Source of the DNA: JAIQFF01 sp963822555
GTDB lineage: Bacteria > Acidobacteriota > Terriglobia > Terriglobales > Acidobacteriaceae
Assembly: GCA_963822555.1 (NCBI GenBank)
Contig: CAWGHY010000002.1
Span: 3,224,001-3,288,000, forward strand
Length of the DNA: 64,000 bases
Direction: 5' to 3'
Shown: piece by piece, positions 26,625-36,193 of the stretch
Numbering within the stretch: position 1 is the stretch's first letter
Layout of the letters: each line of letters begins with the position of its first letter
Translations under genes and position numbers: made by a program
Notes under the pieces: generated by a model
What the model saw: only the letters and a program-made list of their open reading frames with translations
The model's database searches: none
What the model was told of the DNA's origin: nothing

Positions 26625-27494
26625 ATGATTTTGTTGACTGCGATTACGCCATCCGGTCCGCGTTTGGCGATCAAGACATCTGCGGGGATCGTAATCCTCG
26701 AAAAGGCCCAAGCGAAAAAAGTTTCACTGCCGCTAACCATCGAAGAAGCATTGTTTGTACCGGGCGGACTCAATCGTGTCCGCAATTTCGTGGGCGATGC
26801 CTCCGCATTGAGCAAACAGGCCACACCCGAAGACAAGATTAAGCTCGGCCCGCTGTTCCGCCCCCGTAACGTGCTCTGTATCGGCCTCAACTACAAAGAT
26901 CACGCGGCAGAAGGCGGAGTGCCGCTGCCTGAAAAACCAGTGGTGTTCGCCAAGCTGACCGGGTGCATTACAGGCCCGGGCGATCCGATCGTGCTTCCTC
27001 CGGACACGAACGAGGTCGACTACGAAGCGGAACTGGCTGTTGTCATTGGACGCAAGTGCCGAGGCGTTTCTACCTCTGACGCTTTGAACTATGTCGCCGG
27101 CTATACCTGCCTCAATGACGTGAGTGCCCGCGACTTTCAACGCGGCGACGGACAATGGGTGCGGGCCAAGAGTCAGGACACCTTCGGACCTATGGGGCCT
27201 TATCTGGTCACCAGTGAAGACATTCCGAATCCGCAGACTCTTCCCATCCGCTGCCTGGTAAATGGCAAGAGGTTGCAGGATTCAAATACCGACAAGATGA
27301 TTTTCGGCGTGCGGGAACTCATCGCCTTCATCTCGCGCGGAATTACGCTGGAACCCGGCGACGTGATCAGCACCGGAACACCGCATGGAGTCGGTTTCGC
27401 GCGCAAGCCTCCGATTTTCCTGAAGGCCGGCGATGAGGTCGTGGTCGAGATCGACGGTATCGGCAAGCTGTCGAATCCAGTAAAGACAGCATAG
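26625..27494 (+). CDS. Fumarylacetoacetate-hydrolase-family hydrolase, candidate diketo-3-deoxy-sugar-acid hydrolase
   Basis: The start at ATG 26625 is 6 bp after GAGAGAGGG; the TTG at 26619 is less likely. The 289-residue protein carries the FAH C-terminal domain. NVLCIGLNYKDHAAE is near 83, EVDYEAELAVVIG (metal Glu residues) near 126, CLNDVSARDFQ (metal Asp) near 155 and STGTPHGVG near 252. Enzymes of this type cleave C-C bonds in diketo acids. In L-fucose and L-rhamnose degradation the homologue splits 2,4-diketo-3-deoxy-fuconate/rhamnonate into pyruvate and L-lactate. The surrounding SDR, dehydratase and lactate-type dehydrogenase genes favour that role. Hydratase or decarboxylase members exist and cannot be excluded. 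Confidence 0.82.
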   Translation: MILLTAITPSGPRLAIKTSAGIVILEKAQAKKVSLPLTIEEALFVPGGLNRVRNFVGDASALSKQATPEDKIKLGPLFRPRNVLCIGLNYKDHAAEGGVPLPEKPVVFAKLTGCITGPGDPIVLPPDTNEVDYEAELAVVIGRKCRGVSTSDALNYVAGYTCLNDVSARDFQRGDGQWVRAKSQDTFGPMGPYLVTSEDIPNPQTLPIRCLVNGKRLQDSNTDKMIFGVRELIAFISRGITLEPGDVISTGTPHGVGFARKPPIFLKAGDEVVVEIDGIGKLSNPVKTA

Positions 27495-27545
27495 TCAGAA
27501 TCGGGACGGGCTTTAGATTGCGAGAACGAGCGACCGATCTGTTTC

Positions 27546-28817
27546 ATGAAAATTACGAAGCTTGAAACCATCTGGTTCGAGGCAATGCCCGATGCCGTCT
27601 GGCGTCAGCAGTCGCCTAACTCTCGCCAGGCATTACCCAACAACTTATGGGTCCGCATCTATACCGATGATGGCCTGGTTGGTCTTGGCGAAACTTACTA
27701 TCTGCCCCGCGCGGTTAGTGCAGTCATTCACGATCTCTTGGCGCCCCTCCTGATCGGGCGCGACGCCGTCGATATCGAGAACCACTGGAATAATTTATTT
27801 TCACTGGTCAATTTCTGCGGCTTTGCAGGCGCGGAAATGCGTGCCATCTCCGCCATTGATGTGGCGTTGTGGGACCTGCTGGGCCAGCACACCGGACTAC
27901 CCATCTACAACCTGCTGGGAGGGCGCAATCGCGAGAGCATAGCCGTCTACAACACCTGCGTCGGCTACGGAAAATATCCTGACTACAACCTGTGGATGGA
28001 AGGTCGAGCCGGCGAATTAGCCAGCGACTTGTTGAAACAAGGCATCAAGGCCATGAAGATTTGGCCCTTCGATCAGTTCGGCACCACTCTTGCCGGCCCC
28101 GCGCAACCCCACGGCAAGGTGCATCTCTGGGGACAGGAAACCGCAGCCGGTACGTTGGGCCACTTTATCGGGGACGAAGAGCTTAAGAAAGGCCTGGCAA
28201 TCCTGGAAGATATTTCCCGCGCTACGGGCGGGAAAATGTCGGTCGCCATCGAAGGACACGCCCGTTGGGATTTGCCTGCAGCCACTCGCATCGCTCACGC
28301 GCTCGAACCTTACAACGTGATGTGGCTGGAAGAAATCATGCCGCCCGACAATGTCGAGGCCTTTGTCCGTCTCAAGGCGAGCACCAAGGTTCCGATTTGC
28401 CAAAGCGAACGCGCCTTCAGCCGCTTCCGCTTCCGCGAGTACATCGAGAAGCCCGCTGCTGACATCATCATGCCCGATCTTTCCTGGGGCGGTGGCTTCA
28501 CCGAGACACGAAAGATTTGCAGCATGGCGGACACCTACTACCTGCCCATTACGCTGCACGACACCATCGGCCCCGTCGCTTTGTGGGCCGCGGCGCATCT
28601 CATGTTGCATATTCCAAACGCCATGATCCAGGAAATCGTGCGTGGTTACGTCGACGGCTGGTACAACGATGTCCTCACCGAACCTTTGAACATCACCGAC
28701 GGGCAGCTTCGGCTCAACGGAAAGCCCGGGCTGGGCGCGGCTTTGAAGCCAGATTTTACTTCACGTCCCGGCGCTCACGTAGAAATAACCACAGAAGAAA
28801 AAGTGAGGGGCTGGTAG
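27546..28817 (+). CDS. Enolase-superfamily sugar-acid dehydratase (mandelate racemase/muconate lactonizing family)
   Basis: This 423-residue protein has an alpha+beta capping domain (1-120: WVRIYTDDGLVGLGETYY, IDVALWDLLGQ) and a barrel. The KxK-like lysines are in IKAMKIWPF (about 172). Candidate metal carboxylates are in VAIEGHARWD (about 237), WLEEIMPPDN (about 260) and CQSERAF (about 282). A basic His-Asp is in LHDTIGP (about 339). These fit acid-sugar dehydratases that remove water to give 2-keto-3-deoxy acids. The beta-3 ligand Glu followed by His differs from the Asp of galactonate and fuconate dehydratases, so the substrate is uncertain. It stands between the FAH hydrolase gene and the hydroxyacid dehydrogenase gene (3-bp gap). 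Confidence 0.83.
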   Translation: MKITKLETIWFEAMPDAVWRQQSPNSRQALPNNLWVRIYTDDGLVGLGETYYLPRAVSAVIHDLLAPLLIGRDAVDIENHWNNLFSLVNFCGFAGAEMRAISAIDVALWDLLGQHTGLPIYNLLGGRNRESIAVYNTCVGYGKYPDYNLWMEGRAGELASDLLKQGIKAMKIWPFDQFGTTLAGPAQPHGKVHLWGQETAAGTLGHFIGDEELKKGLAILEDISRATGGKMSVAIEGHARWDLPAATRIAHALEPYNVMWLEEIMPPDNVEAFVRLKASTKVPICQSERAFSRFRFREYIEKPAADIIMPDLSWGGGFTETRKICSMADTYYLPITLHDTIGPVALWAAAHLMLHIPNAMIQEIVRGYVDGWYNDVLTEPLNITDGQLRLNGKPGLGAALKPDFTSRPGAHVEITTEEKVRGW

Positions 28818-28820
28818 AAC

Positions 28821-29930
28821 ATGCCTCCCTTCAAAGTATTTTTCACCGGCGATTACCTGGACGAAACCGGAGCGGTGAAGTACGGCGATATCGGTCTCGA
28901 TGCTTTAGCCAAGGTGGGCTACGTGAAGACCGGGTTTCTGATGGAGCAGGCGCCAACCCCGGGCGACAGCACTTACCTGGAGCGATTGTATTCGCTTCAG
29001 GTCACGCCCGAGCATGTTGCGCAGGCCAATGCGATTGTGATTTTTCGTCCGTGGGTGAAAGCGTCGGCATTCGCCAACGGCGCTGAGAATCTCGTCGTGC
29101 TGGCACGCGCCGGGGCTGGATACGACAAGATCGATATTGCGGCCTGCACAGCCAACGACGTCGTGCTCTTTAACGCGCCCGACACGCTGACTCACTCCAC
29201 CGCCTCAGCCGCATTCACACTGATGTTTGCGCTGGCCAAGAAACTTCCGCAGCAGGAGAGGCTGGTGCGAACTGGCAGGTGGGATCGTCAGGCGGAATTC
29301 CTGGGAGACGACCTGATCGGCAAGACCTTGGGAATTATCGGGCTGGGAAAAACTGGCGCGGAGTTGGCTCGGCTGGTTGCGCCGTTCCACATGAACTTGT
29401 TGGCTTACTCGCCCAGCGCGGACCCATTGCAGGCGGAAGCTTTAGGAGTACAACTGGTCGACCTGGATACGCTGTTGCGCACCAGCGACATCGTGAGCTT
29501 GCACAACCGGCTTGAAGATCGAACCCGCGGCATGTTGGGGGAGCGGGAGTTGTCGCTCCTTAAGCCCACCGCATATCTGGTGAATGTCGCGCGCGGCGAA
29601 CTGATCGACGAAGAGGCTTTGATCCGAATTCTGCGCAAGAAAAGGATCGCCGGCGCGGGACTTGACGTCTTTGAGACCGAGCCCTTGCCGGTAAGCAGTC
29701 CCTTGCTCGAACTGGACAACGTAATTTTGACGCCGCACTGGTTGCCCAGCACGCATCGCGCCGCACACGCCACCCGAGACCTGATCGTTCGCAATGTATT
29801 GCGCGTGGCACAAGGCCTCGTGCCACAAAATGTCGTCAACCCGGAAGTGGTGCGGCAGCCGGGATTTCGCGCCAAGCTCGCCCGCTTTGCCGCCAACCAG
29901 CATGAAAGCGGCAAAGCTCAGTCCAGGTAA
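28821..29930 (+). CDS. D-isomer-specific 2-hydroxyacid dehydrogenase (1)
   Basis: The 369-residue protein has an NAD-binding core with GIIGLGKTG (about 170-178). Catalytic residues are Arg in VNVARGELID (about 257), Glu in GLDVFETEPL (about 286) and His in LTPHWLPSTHRA (about 307). The family interconverts 2-hydroxy acids and 2-oxo acids with NAD(P)H. In this operon it may handle lactate, glycerate or a keto-deoxy acid (inference). An extra roughly 30-residue N-terminal stretch precedes the usual catalytic lobe. It starts 3 bp after the dehydratase stop. A small hairpin follows before the transporter gene. Confidence 0.88.
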   Translation: MPPFKVFFTGDYLDETGAVKYGDIGLDALAKVGYVKTGFLMEQAPTPGDSTYLERLYSLQVTPEHVAQANAIVIFRPWVKASAFANGAENLVVLARAGAGYDKIDIAACTANDVVLFNAPDTLTHSTASAAFTLMFALAKKLPQQERLVRTGRWDRQAEFLGDDLIGKTLGIIGLGKTGAELARLVAPFHMNLLAYSPSADPLQAEALGVQLVDLDTLLRTSDIVSLHNRLEDRTRGMLGERELSLLKPTAYLVNVARGELIDEEALIRILRKKRIAGAGLDVFETEPLPVSSPLLELDNVILTPHWLPSTHRAAHATRDLIVRNVLRVAQGLVPQNVVNPEVVRQPGFRAKLARFAANQHESGKAQSR

Positions 29931-29933
29931 CAC

Positions 29934-29952
29934 CCCGAGGATCAAACTCGGG
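29934..29952 (+). other. Small intra-operon hairpin
   Basis: CCCGAG (29934-29939) pairs with CTCGGG (29947-29952) across a 7-nt loop, in the 66-bp gap before the transporter gene. There is no T-tract, so it may only tune readthrough or RNA stability. Confidence 0.4.
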
Positions 29953-29996
29953 AGTTGTAGGACGTCAATCGTTCGATCGTGGGCTGGAGGAAATGA

Positions 29997-31016
29997 ATGA
30001 TCATTCTCGCGGGCTTTGTCATAGTGTTTTTCGCGGGCTCCATCATGGGGACGAATCTTGTCCCCTTGAAATGGATCCACGTGTGGAAGTGGGAGAACTT
30101 CTGGCTGGTCTACTCGATCATGTCGCTGCTGATCGTGCCCATATGCATTGCCTTTATTTTTGTGCCGCATCTGGGAGCGGTGTATTCCTCCATTCCTCTC
30201 AGCACCATGGCCAAGCCATTTTTCTATGGGGTACTTTGGGGAGTCGCACAACTCGGAGCCGGCATTTCCGTTGACAAGATCGGGCTGGCACTGACCGGTT
30301 CGATTTTGAACGGTCTCTGCGCCGCGCTGGGAACGCTCACCCCGTTGCTATTGCTGCACTTTGAACTTGTTTCGAAACCCAGCGGACAACTGCTTCTCCT
30401 CGGAACCGCCGTGATGTTGCTCGGAGTTGCACTCTGCGGATGGGCCGGTTATCAGCGCGAGAAAACTCAGCCTTTGCCGCCCGGTGCGGTACGCTCGGGA
30501 AAGACCTACTTGCTGGTAATGATCCTGTGCGTGGTTTCGGGATTTCTGGCGGCCCTGCTGAACATTGCGCTGGCGTTTGGCGGTGACATCGTCCAACTGG
30601 CAAAGGCGCAAGGCGCTCAAGCACAGTGGGCGGTCTTCGCAGTGTGGCCAATCGCACTTCTCGGCGGACTCGTGGTCAACCTGGGATATAGCGTCTACCT
30701 TTTGACCCGTAACAAAACCTGGAAAAATTTTGCGGCCAAACCATCCGAGATGGGGCCAGCTATTCTCGGCGGATCGATCTGGATGATCGCGATCGCAATT
30801 TACAGCAGTGGAACCGTCTACCTGGGCATTCTCGGGGTGTCGGTAGGATGGGCGCTGTTCAACATAACTCTGATCCTTTCCGGAAATCTGGCGGGATTGC
30901 TGACCGGAGAGTGGAAGGCCATAGCACGTCGCATTTTCAAAGTGAATGTTGCCGGAGTGGCGGTCCTTCTGGTGGCCACCGTCATTATGGCCGCAGCTAA
31001 CTATTCGGCGCATTAG
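29997..31016 (+). CDS. RhaT-like sugar-proton symporter (1)
   Basis: This 339-residue protein has ten hydrophobic segments and the pattern of the L-rhamnose:H+ symporter family (drug/metabolite superfamily). FFYGVLWGVAQLGAGISVDKIGLALTGSILNGL near residues 77-110 is the tell-tale block. Further family features are KTYLLVMILCVVSGFLAALLN (about 163) and a final GEWKAIARR segment. RhaT itself imports L-rhamnose; other deoxy or L-sugars are possible here. It shares organisation with the second carrier at 54759. It lies after the hydroxyacid dehydrogenase gene and 41 bp before SDR 2. Confidence 0.85.
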   Translation: MIILAGFVIVFFAGSIMGTNLVPLKWIHVWKWENFWLVYSIMSLLIVPICIAFIFVPHLGAVYSSIPLSTMAKPFFYGVLWGVAQLGAGISVDKIGLALTGSILNGLCAALGTLTPLLLLHFELVSKPSGQLLLLGTAVMLLGVALCGWAGYQREKTQPLPPGAVRSGKTYLLVMILCVVSGFLAALLNIALAFGGDIVQLAKAQGAQAQWAVFAVWPIALLGGLVVNLGYSVYLLTRNKTWKNFAAKPSEMGPAILGGSIWMIAIAIYSSGTVYLGILGVSVGWALFNITLILSGNLAGLLTGEWKAIARRIFKVNVAGVAVLLVATVIMAAANYSAH

Positions 31017-31057
31017 CGCACAGGTCGCGGCGGAACAAAGGGAAAAAGGATAATTTT

Positions 31058-31909
31058 ATGAGCAACGGATCAAAACTGCCCGGTAGAAAAGCCCTTGTAA
31101 CTGGCGCCGACACCGGCATCGGACGGGAGATCGCGCTTGAATTTGGACGACAAGGCGCAGACGTCGTTTTGCATTACAGCCATCACAAGGATGGCGCGGC
31201 CAGTGCCGCGAAAGAGATCAAATCCATGGGGCGGCGCGCGGAGATATTTGGCGCCGACTTCAATGATCTCGACCAGGCGATTGCGCTGGCGAATTACGCC
31301 GTCAAAACCCTGGGCTCGATCAACTGCCTGGTGAACAACGCCGGTGTCAGCTTCAACCGCCCGTTCTTGAAAATGGAACCTGACCACGTCAAGAAGCTGT
31401 TCAATATCAACTTTCTCGGCCCTTACTTCATCACACAGACCATCGTAAAAGACATGCTGAAGCACGGGGGCGGCACCATTTGCAACCTGGCTTCCATCCA
31501 CGGACTTCAGGGTGCGCCTGAGCATTCGGCCTACGCCGCCACTAAAGGAGCCATTATCGCTCACACCCGCGCGCTCGCCGTGGAACTCGCACACAAGGGC
31601 ATACGGATCAACGCTATCGCGCCGGGATGGATCACGGTAGAAAATTATTTCAAGGCCATCCCCGGCTTCAGCGAGGAAGCAGCGAAGAAAGACGCAGCGA
31701 ACGCCGTACCGGTGGCACGTTACGGGTTGCCCATCGACGTTGCGCGCCTGGCCACATTTCTGTGCGGTGACGATGCCTCGTTCCTGGTGGGGCAAACGGT
31801 TGTGCTGGATGGCGGCACCGTTTCCCTCATGTCCTTGATCTCAGACTTTCGCACGGAGTCGACGTCGAAGTTTGGCGAGGATTACATTCTGGGGCCGAAA
31901 AAGAGTTGA
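31058..31909 (+). CDS. Short-chain dehydrogenase/reductase (SDR 2)
   Basis: The 283-residue SDR has TGADTGIGREIA (about 16), NNAG (about 92), catalytic Ser in CNLASIHGLQG, and YAATKGAIIAHTRALAVELA (Tyr/Lys about 158-162). After beta-2 the residues HYSHHKDGA suggest NADP rather than the Asp-type NAD of SDR 1. Glucose, fucose and gluconate dehydrogenases share this pattern. With SDR 1 it would supply the two oxidations that the diketo route needs (inference). The C-terminus after the SDR fold is extended by about 25 residues (LMSLISDFRTESTSK). Confidence 0.87.
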   Translation: MSNGSKLPGRKALVTGADTGIGREIALEFGRQGADVVLHYSHHKDGAASAAKEIKSMGRRAEIFGADFNDLDQAIALANYAVKTLGSINCLVNNAGVSFNRPFLKMEPDHVKKLFNINFLGPYFITQTIVKDMLKHGGGTICNLASIHGLQGAPEHSAYAATKGAIIAHTRALAVELAHKGIRINAIAPGWITVENYFKAIPGFSEEAAKKDAANAVPVARYGLPIDVARLATFLCGDDASFLVGQTVVLDGGTVSLMSLISDFRTESTSKFGEDYILGPKKS

Positions 31910-31931
31910 TTCACTGGAGGAAGAACGGTTG

Positions 31932-32993
31932 ATGTCGACGTCGAAACGGGTTTTGCCGGAAAAGCTGAAGAAGTTCTGTGTCGATGCCCTCACCAAAGCC
32001 GGGCTGAAGCCGCAGGATGCTCTAATCGTCGCTGAAGTTCTGGTGATGACCGATACCTGGGGAACTTTTTCTCACGGTACCGGCGCGCTCGCGAACTACG
32101 TGAACACCATGAAGAGCGGCGGCATCAATCCGACCGCTTTGCCTGAAGTGATTGCCGGGGGCACCGGATGGGCAATCGTCGATGGTCACTCTTCCATGGG
32201 AATGTTGGGCAGCACGATGGCCATGAACCTGGCGATCGAGAAGGCTCGTGAGAGCACCATTTCCTGGGTCGGTGTACGGGACAGCAGTCATTTCGGCGCG
32301 GCCGGATATTACGCCAACATGGCTGCCCGCGAAAACATGGTCGGGATTGCGATGAGCAACGCCGATCCCAACATGGTAGTCCCAGGCGCGCGCGGACATA
32401 TCATCGGCAACAATCCAGTTGCCTACGCGGTTCCGGCGGGCGAAGAGCATCCGATTCTCCTTGATATCGCGTTAAGTGCTGTTGCCGCTGGCAAAATTCT
32501 CGGCATGAAGGCGCTGGGGCAAGCCATTCCACCCAGTTGGCTGACGGATGCGGAAGGACTGCCTACCTCGGAAGTTGGAGACTGGCCAAACTCGGGCTCA
32601 ATGTTACCCATGGCCGGACACAAAGGATACGGCATCGCCCTGCTGATCGAAGTATTGGCTGGCGCTCTGACCGGCGCTGGAATGCTGAGCGAAGTGAAGA
32701 GCTGGATTTTACAGTCCAAGGAAGTTTCCCACCTGGGACAGGCGTTCATCGTCATTAATGTGGGCGCGATCCTTCCGATCGAAGATTTCAAGCAGCGCGT
32801 TGACCAGATTATCCGCGAGCTTCGCCAGTCTCCCAAGGCCAAGGGTTCGGATCGCGTTTACGTCCCCGGCGAAATCGAGTGGGGAAAGAGAGAAGATGCG
32901 CTCAAGAATGGCATCGCGCTTCCCGAACCGATTTTGACGTCGCTCAGCCGCCTCGGCAAACAGCTGGGACTGGACACAAAGTTTTTAGAGTGA
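31932..32993 (+). CDS. Ldh/YiaK-family NAD(P)-dependent oxidoreductase (malate/L-lactate/ureidoglycolate dehydrogenase type)
   Basis: The start at ATG 31932 lies about 10 bp after a GGAGGAAG site; the longer frame from 31872 overlaps SDR 2 and is less likely. The 353-residue protein has the non-Rossmann Ldh_2 fold. SHGTGALANYV is near 43, the Gly/Ser/His-rich SSHFGAAGYYA near 117 and MAGHKGYGIALLIEVLAGAL near 228. Members reduce or oxidise lactate, malate, 2,3-diketo-L-gulonate and similar 2-hydroxy/2-oxo acids. Oxidising L-lactate from diketo cleavage to pyruvate is an attractive role (inference). It is followed by a 104-bp gap and the GH2 pair. Confidence 0.86.
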   Translation: MSTSKRVLPEKLKKFCVDALTKAGLKPQDALIVAEVLVMTDTWGTFSHGTGALANYVNTMKSGGINPTALPEVIAGGTGWAIVDGHSSMGMLGSTMAMNLAIEKARESTISWVGVRDSSHFGAAGYYANMAARENMVGIAMSNADPNMVVPGARGHIIGNNPVAYAVPAGEEHPILLDIALSAVAAGKILGMKALGQAIPPSWLTDAEGLPTSEVGDWPNSGSMLPMAGHKGYGIALLIEVLAGALTGAGMLSEVKSWILQSKEVSHLGQAFIVINVGAILPIEDFKQRVDQIIRELRQSPKAKGSDRVYVPGEIEWGKREDALKNGIALPEPILTSLSRLGKQLGLDTKFLE

Positions 32994-33097
32994 GCTAGAT
33001 CAGTTTCAAGTTCGTGGTTCGCAATCGTGCCGTCCGCGGTTTCTGCTGTCCAGCTTTGTATTCACATCTGGAGTTTGGGCCAGAAGAGGGAGCACCT

Positions 33098-36000
33098 ATG
33101 CAACGTCGTCGCTTTCTGGAGTTTGCCGGACGGCTTGGAGCGGGCTTGGGCGTCGCAGTTCCATTGCTGGGAGCCGAAACGCTTCAGGCCCTGCCCAATG
33201 TAGACCAGCAAGTTGCGGGCAAGCAATCGGGCAAGACCGGGACAAAAGCCCCCACCATGGCTTTCTCGCTCGATGGGCAATGGTCGATCGCTACCGATCC
33301 CAGCAACGCTGGCCGCGAACAGAATTGGTTCAGTAAACCTCGGCCTGATGCCAAGGCTACCCGCGTTCCCTCGATCATTCAGGAAACTTTTCCGGCGTAT
33401 CACGGAGTGGTCTGGTACTGGAAAGAATTCCAGGCCGAGACTCATCCTTATGCGGGCGGACGATACTTGCTGCGCTTTAATGCCGTGGACTACACGGCAG
33501 TCGTGTGGGTCAATGGGCAGCGCGTCGGCGAGCATGAAGGCGGCGACACTCCGTTCGTTCTCGATGTAACCAAAGCTATCTTACCCGGCAAGACCAACCA
33601 GCTTTCGGTGCGCGTGCTCAATCCCGGCGATGACCGCATCGACGGCATGATCCTGGTCGAAACTCCTCACCTCGACAAAGCGGTCAACTACTCGAATGGC
33701 AATCTCTACGACTACGGCGGCATTATCGATTCGGTTGAGTTGCTCTTGACGCCCGCGGTTCGCATTACAGATGCGCACATTCGCTCCGACTGGAAAACTG
33801 GTCTGGTGAGAATCCGCACCACGGTGCAGAACACATCGGGAAAAGCCGGCCGCGGCCGGTTACGATTTACGGTCACTGGTACGGCGGTCGGCCAAATTGT
33901 GCTCACCGACACTATCGAAGTAACTCTGCCTCAGAATGAAACTGCCATCGACCACGAAATCGAAGTCGAGAATCATCGGCTATGGGACATCGATGATCCG
34001 TATGTGTATCGCCTGAGCGTGAGCGTTGAAGCTGTCGGGGTTGAGGGTTCTCACGAAACGATCTCCAACTTTGGATTCCGCGACTTTCGTATCGTCAACG
34101 GCTACTTCCGTCTGAACAACCGCCGCATCTTCATAAAGTGCACTCACACCGGCAATCACACTCCTTTCAGTCAAACGCTTCCGCCGGAAGGCTATCCCGA
34201 CATGCTGAAAAAGGATTTGCTTTATGCCAAGGCATCCGGCTTCAACATGATCCGTTTCATTGCGGGTGGAGCTCACGGCTACCAGATGGATCAGTGCGAT
34301 GAACTGGGGCTGCTCGTCTACCAGGAACCGCTGGGCGGATGGCTGCTGAAGGATTCTCCAAAGATGAAGGAGCGCTACGAGATCTCGGTGCGCGAGATGG
34401 TGTTGCGCGATCGTAACCATCCCAGCGTCGCTATGTGGGGGATGCTGAACGAAACGGAAGACGGTCCGGTATTTCGCGAGGCTGTTTCGGCGTTGTCCCT
34501 GGTGCGTTCGCTGGATGATACTCGGCTCGTCCTGCTTTCCAGCGGACGTTTCGACGGACACCTCGAAATCGGGTCGGCCAGCAACCCGGGCAGCTCGGTC
34601 TGGGAACCCACATGGGGCAAAGAGGCGCCCGATGGCGGCCGCGTGGCCATGAAATACCCGTCCGGCATCGGCTCGGGTGACTTTCATTTTTATCCGTCGG
34701 TTCCGCAGACTCCAGAAGTGAACGAGTTGATGCGTACCCTGGGCCATGACAGTAAACCGATCTTTCTCTCTGAGTACGGTATTGGCAGCATGATGAACGT
34801 GATTCACGAAGCCCGGATGTACGAGCAAGCTGGAATCCGCGCTGACGCGGAAGATTACGTTCTGATGAAATCCATGGCCGACCGGCTCATTGCCGACTGG
34901 TCCCGCTTTGGCATGGAAGTCGTTTACCCCTATCCAGAGACATTGCTGCGGGTAAGCCAATGGCAGATGGCGCGGCATCGTCTGCTGGGCTTCAACATGA
35001 TTCGGTCCAATCCCAAGTTCTGCGGCTTCAATCTCACCGGCATGCTCGATCACGGCATGACTGGAGAAGGCGTGTGGAGATTCTGGCGTGACTGGAAGCC
35101 CGGGGCCTTTGATGCGATGCAGGATGGCTGGGCCCCGGTGCGCTGGTGTCTGTTTGTCGAACCGACGCACACCTACGTAGGTCGGCCCATCACTCTCGAA
35201 GCCGTGCTGGCAAATGAAGATACTCTGCGCGCGGGGCATTACCCTGCTCAATTTCGCGCCTGGGGACCGGGTGGAATCGCCTGGGAGCGCCAGGCGGACG
35301 TTCGCATTCCCGACGTCGCCGCCGGCCAGGATGGTCCCCTGGTCGTACCTGTAATAAAGGAGGAGGTCACCCTCACCGGACCCGCCGGAACTTACCAATT
35401 TGTACCTTACGTTCAGAACGGAATCTCTCCGCCGGAGAGTTCATGGGAGTTTCATCTCACCGACCCGGCTTCTCTGCCACATCTCAACTCGAAGGTTACA
35501 ACCTGGGGTGTCCCCGACAGCGTCGGCGCATGGCTTACGTCACACGGCGTGACGGCTGCGCCGTTTACAGGAACAAATTCCGCGACTCGGGAGCTGATCC
35601 TGGTGGGAGACGTTTCGGCTGACTCCAACACCGGCCAGTGGAAAGAACTGGCGGCGCGCATGGCGCGGGGCAGCACGGTTGTGTTTCTTGCTCCCCAAGC
35701 CTTCAAGCGTGAGAAAGACGGCGCCGCGCGTCTGCCGCTGGCCAAGAAGGGGCGCGTCTTCCGTTTTGAGGACATGCTTTACCACAAAGAGTGCGTGGCC
35801 AAGCCGCATCGAGTGTTCGAGGGACTTCAGGGAAAAGGCGTCCTTGATATGTATTACTACGGTCCGATGTGGCCGCACTATCTCTTCGACGGACAAGATA
35901 CCCCGGCGGAGGTAATCGCTGCCGCGTTCGCCACCGGGTATTCGACGCCGGGAGGCTACGCCTCCGGAGTGCTTCTCGGTTCCTATAAGTTCGTTGCCGG

Positions 36001-36172
36001 CCAGTTCATCGTCAACAGCTTTCCCATTCTCGATTATGTGGACAAGCATCCGGTGGCCGACCGCTTACTGCTGAATCTTATTCAGTATGGCGCCGATTCT
36101 GTGACCGGGCCTGTCGCGGCGCTTCCTGCGGATTTCGAATCTCAACTGCGGAATATCGGCTACACAGACTAG
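33098..36172 (+). CDS. Exported GH2-family beta-glycosidase (first of tandem pair)
   Basis: The start at ATG 33098 (MQRRRFLEFAGRLG) has GGGAG nearby and begins a Tat leader; the frame is open 28 codons earlier. The 1024-residue protein has a GH2 sugar-binding domain (about 75-230), an immunoglobulin-like domain, and a TIM barrel. The acid/base is in GMLNETEDG (Glu about 451) and the nucleophile in LSEYGIGS (Glu about 559). After residue about 790 a region with GELILVGDVS-like strands (read as RELILVGDVSADS), RGSTVVFLAP and FATGYSTPGGYASGVLLGSYK resembles the glutamine-amidotransferase-like or trimerisation folds of other galactosidases. Beta-galactosidase or beta-glucuronidase activity is possible. 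A copy of the same layout follows after 21 bp. Confidence 0.86.
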   Translation: MQRRRFLEFAGRLGAGLGVAVPLLGAETLQALPNVDQQVAGKQSGKTGTKAPTMAFSLDGQWSIATDPSNAGREQNWFSKPRPDAKATRVPSIIQETFPAYHGVVWYWKEFQAETHPYAGGRYLLRFNAVDYTAVVWVNGQRVGEHEGGDTPFVLDVTKAILPGKTNQLSVRVLNPGDDRIDGMILVETPHLDKAVNYSNGNLYDYGGIIDSVELLLTPAVRITDAHIRSDWKTGLVRIRTTVQNTSGKAGRGRLRFTVTGTAVGQIVLTDTIEVTLPQNETAIDHEIEVENHRLWDIDDPYVYRLSVSVEAVGVEGSHETISNFGFRDFRIVNGYFRLNNRRIFIKCTHTGNHTPFSQTLPPEGYPDMLKKDLLYAKASGFNMIRFIAGGAHGYQMDQCDELGLLVYQEPLGGWLLKDSPKMKERYEISVREMVLRDRNHPSVAMWGMLNETEDGPVFREAVSALSLVRSLDDTRLVLLSSGRFDGHLEIGSASNPGSSVWEPTWGKEAPDGGRVAMKYPSGIGSGDFHFYPSVPQTPEVNELMRTLGHDSKPIFLSEYGIGSMMNVIHEARMYEQAGIRADAEDYVLMKSMADRLIADWSRFGMEVVYPYPETLLRVSQWQMARHRLLGFNMIRSNPKFCGFNLTGMLDHGMTGEGVWRFWRDWKPGAFDAMQDGWAPVRWCLFVEPTHTYVGRPITLEAVLANEDTLRAGHYPAQFRAWGPGGIAWERQADVRIPDVAAGQDGPLVVPVIKEEVTLTGPAGTYQFVPYVQNGISPPESSWEFHLTDPASLPHLNSKVTTWGVPDSVGAWLTSHGVTAAPFTGTNSATRELILVGDVSADSNTGQWKELAARMARGSTVVFLAPQAFKREKDGAARLPLAKKGRVFRFEDMLYHKECVAKPHRVFEGLQGKGVLDMYYYGPMWPHYLFDGQDTPAEVIAAAFATGYSTPGGYASGVLLGSYKFVAGQFIVNSFPILDYVDKHPVADRLLLNLIQYGADSVTGPVAALPADFESQLRNIGYTD

Positions 36173-36193
36173 CCCAGGTCAAGGGGAGCGTAT

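Noticed and set aside
33980..35398. Minus-strand open frame of about 472 codons
   Set aside because: It lies opposite the catalytic domain of the first GH2 gene. Its composition is a shadow of that gene.
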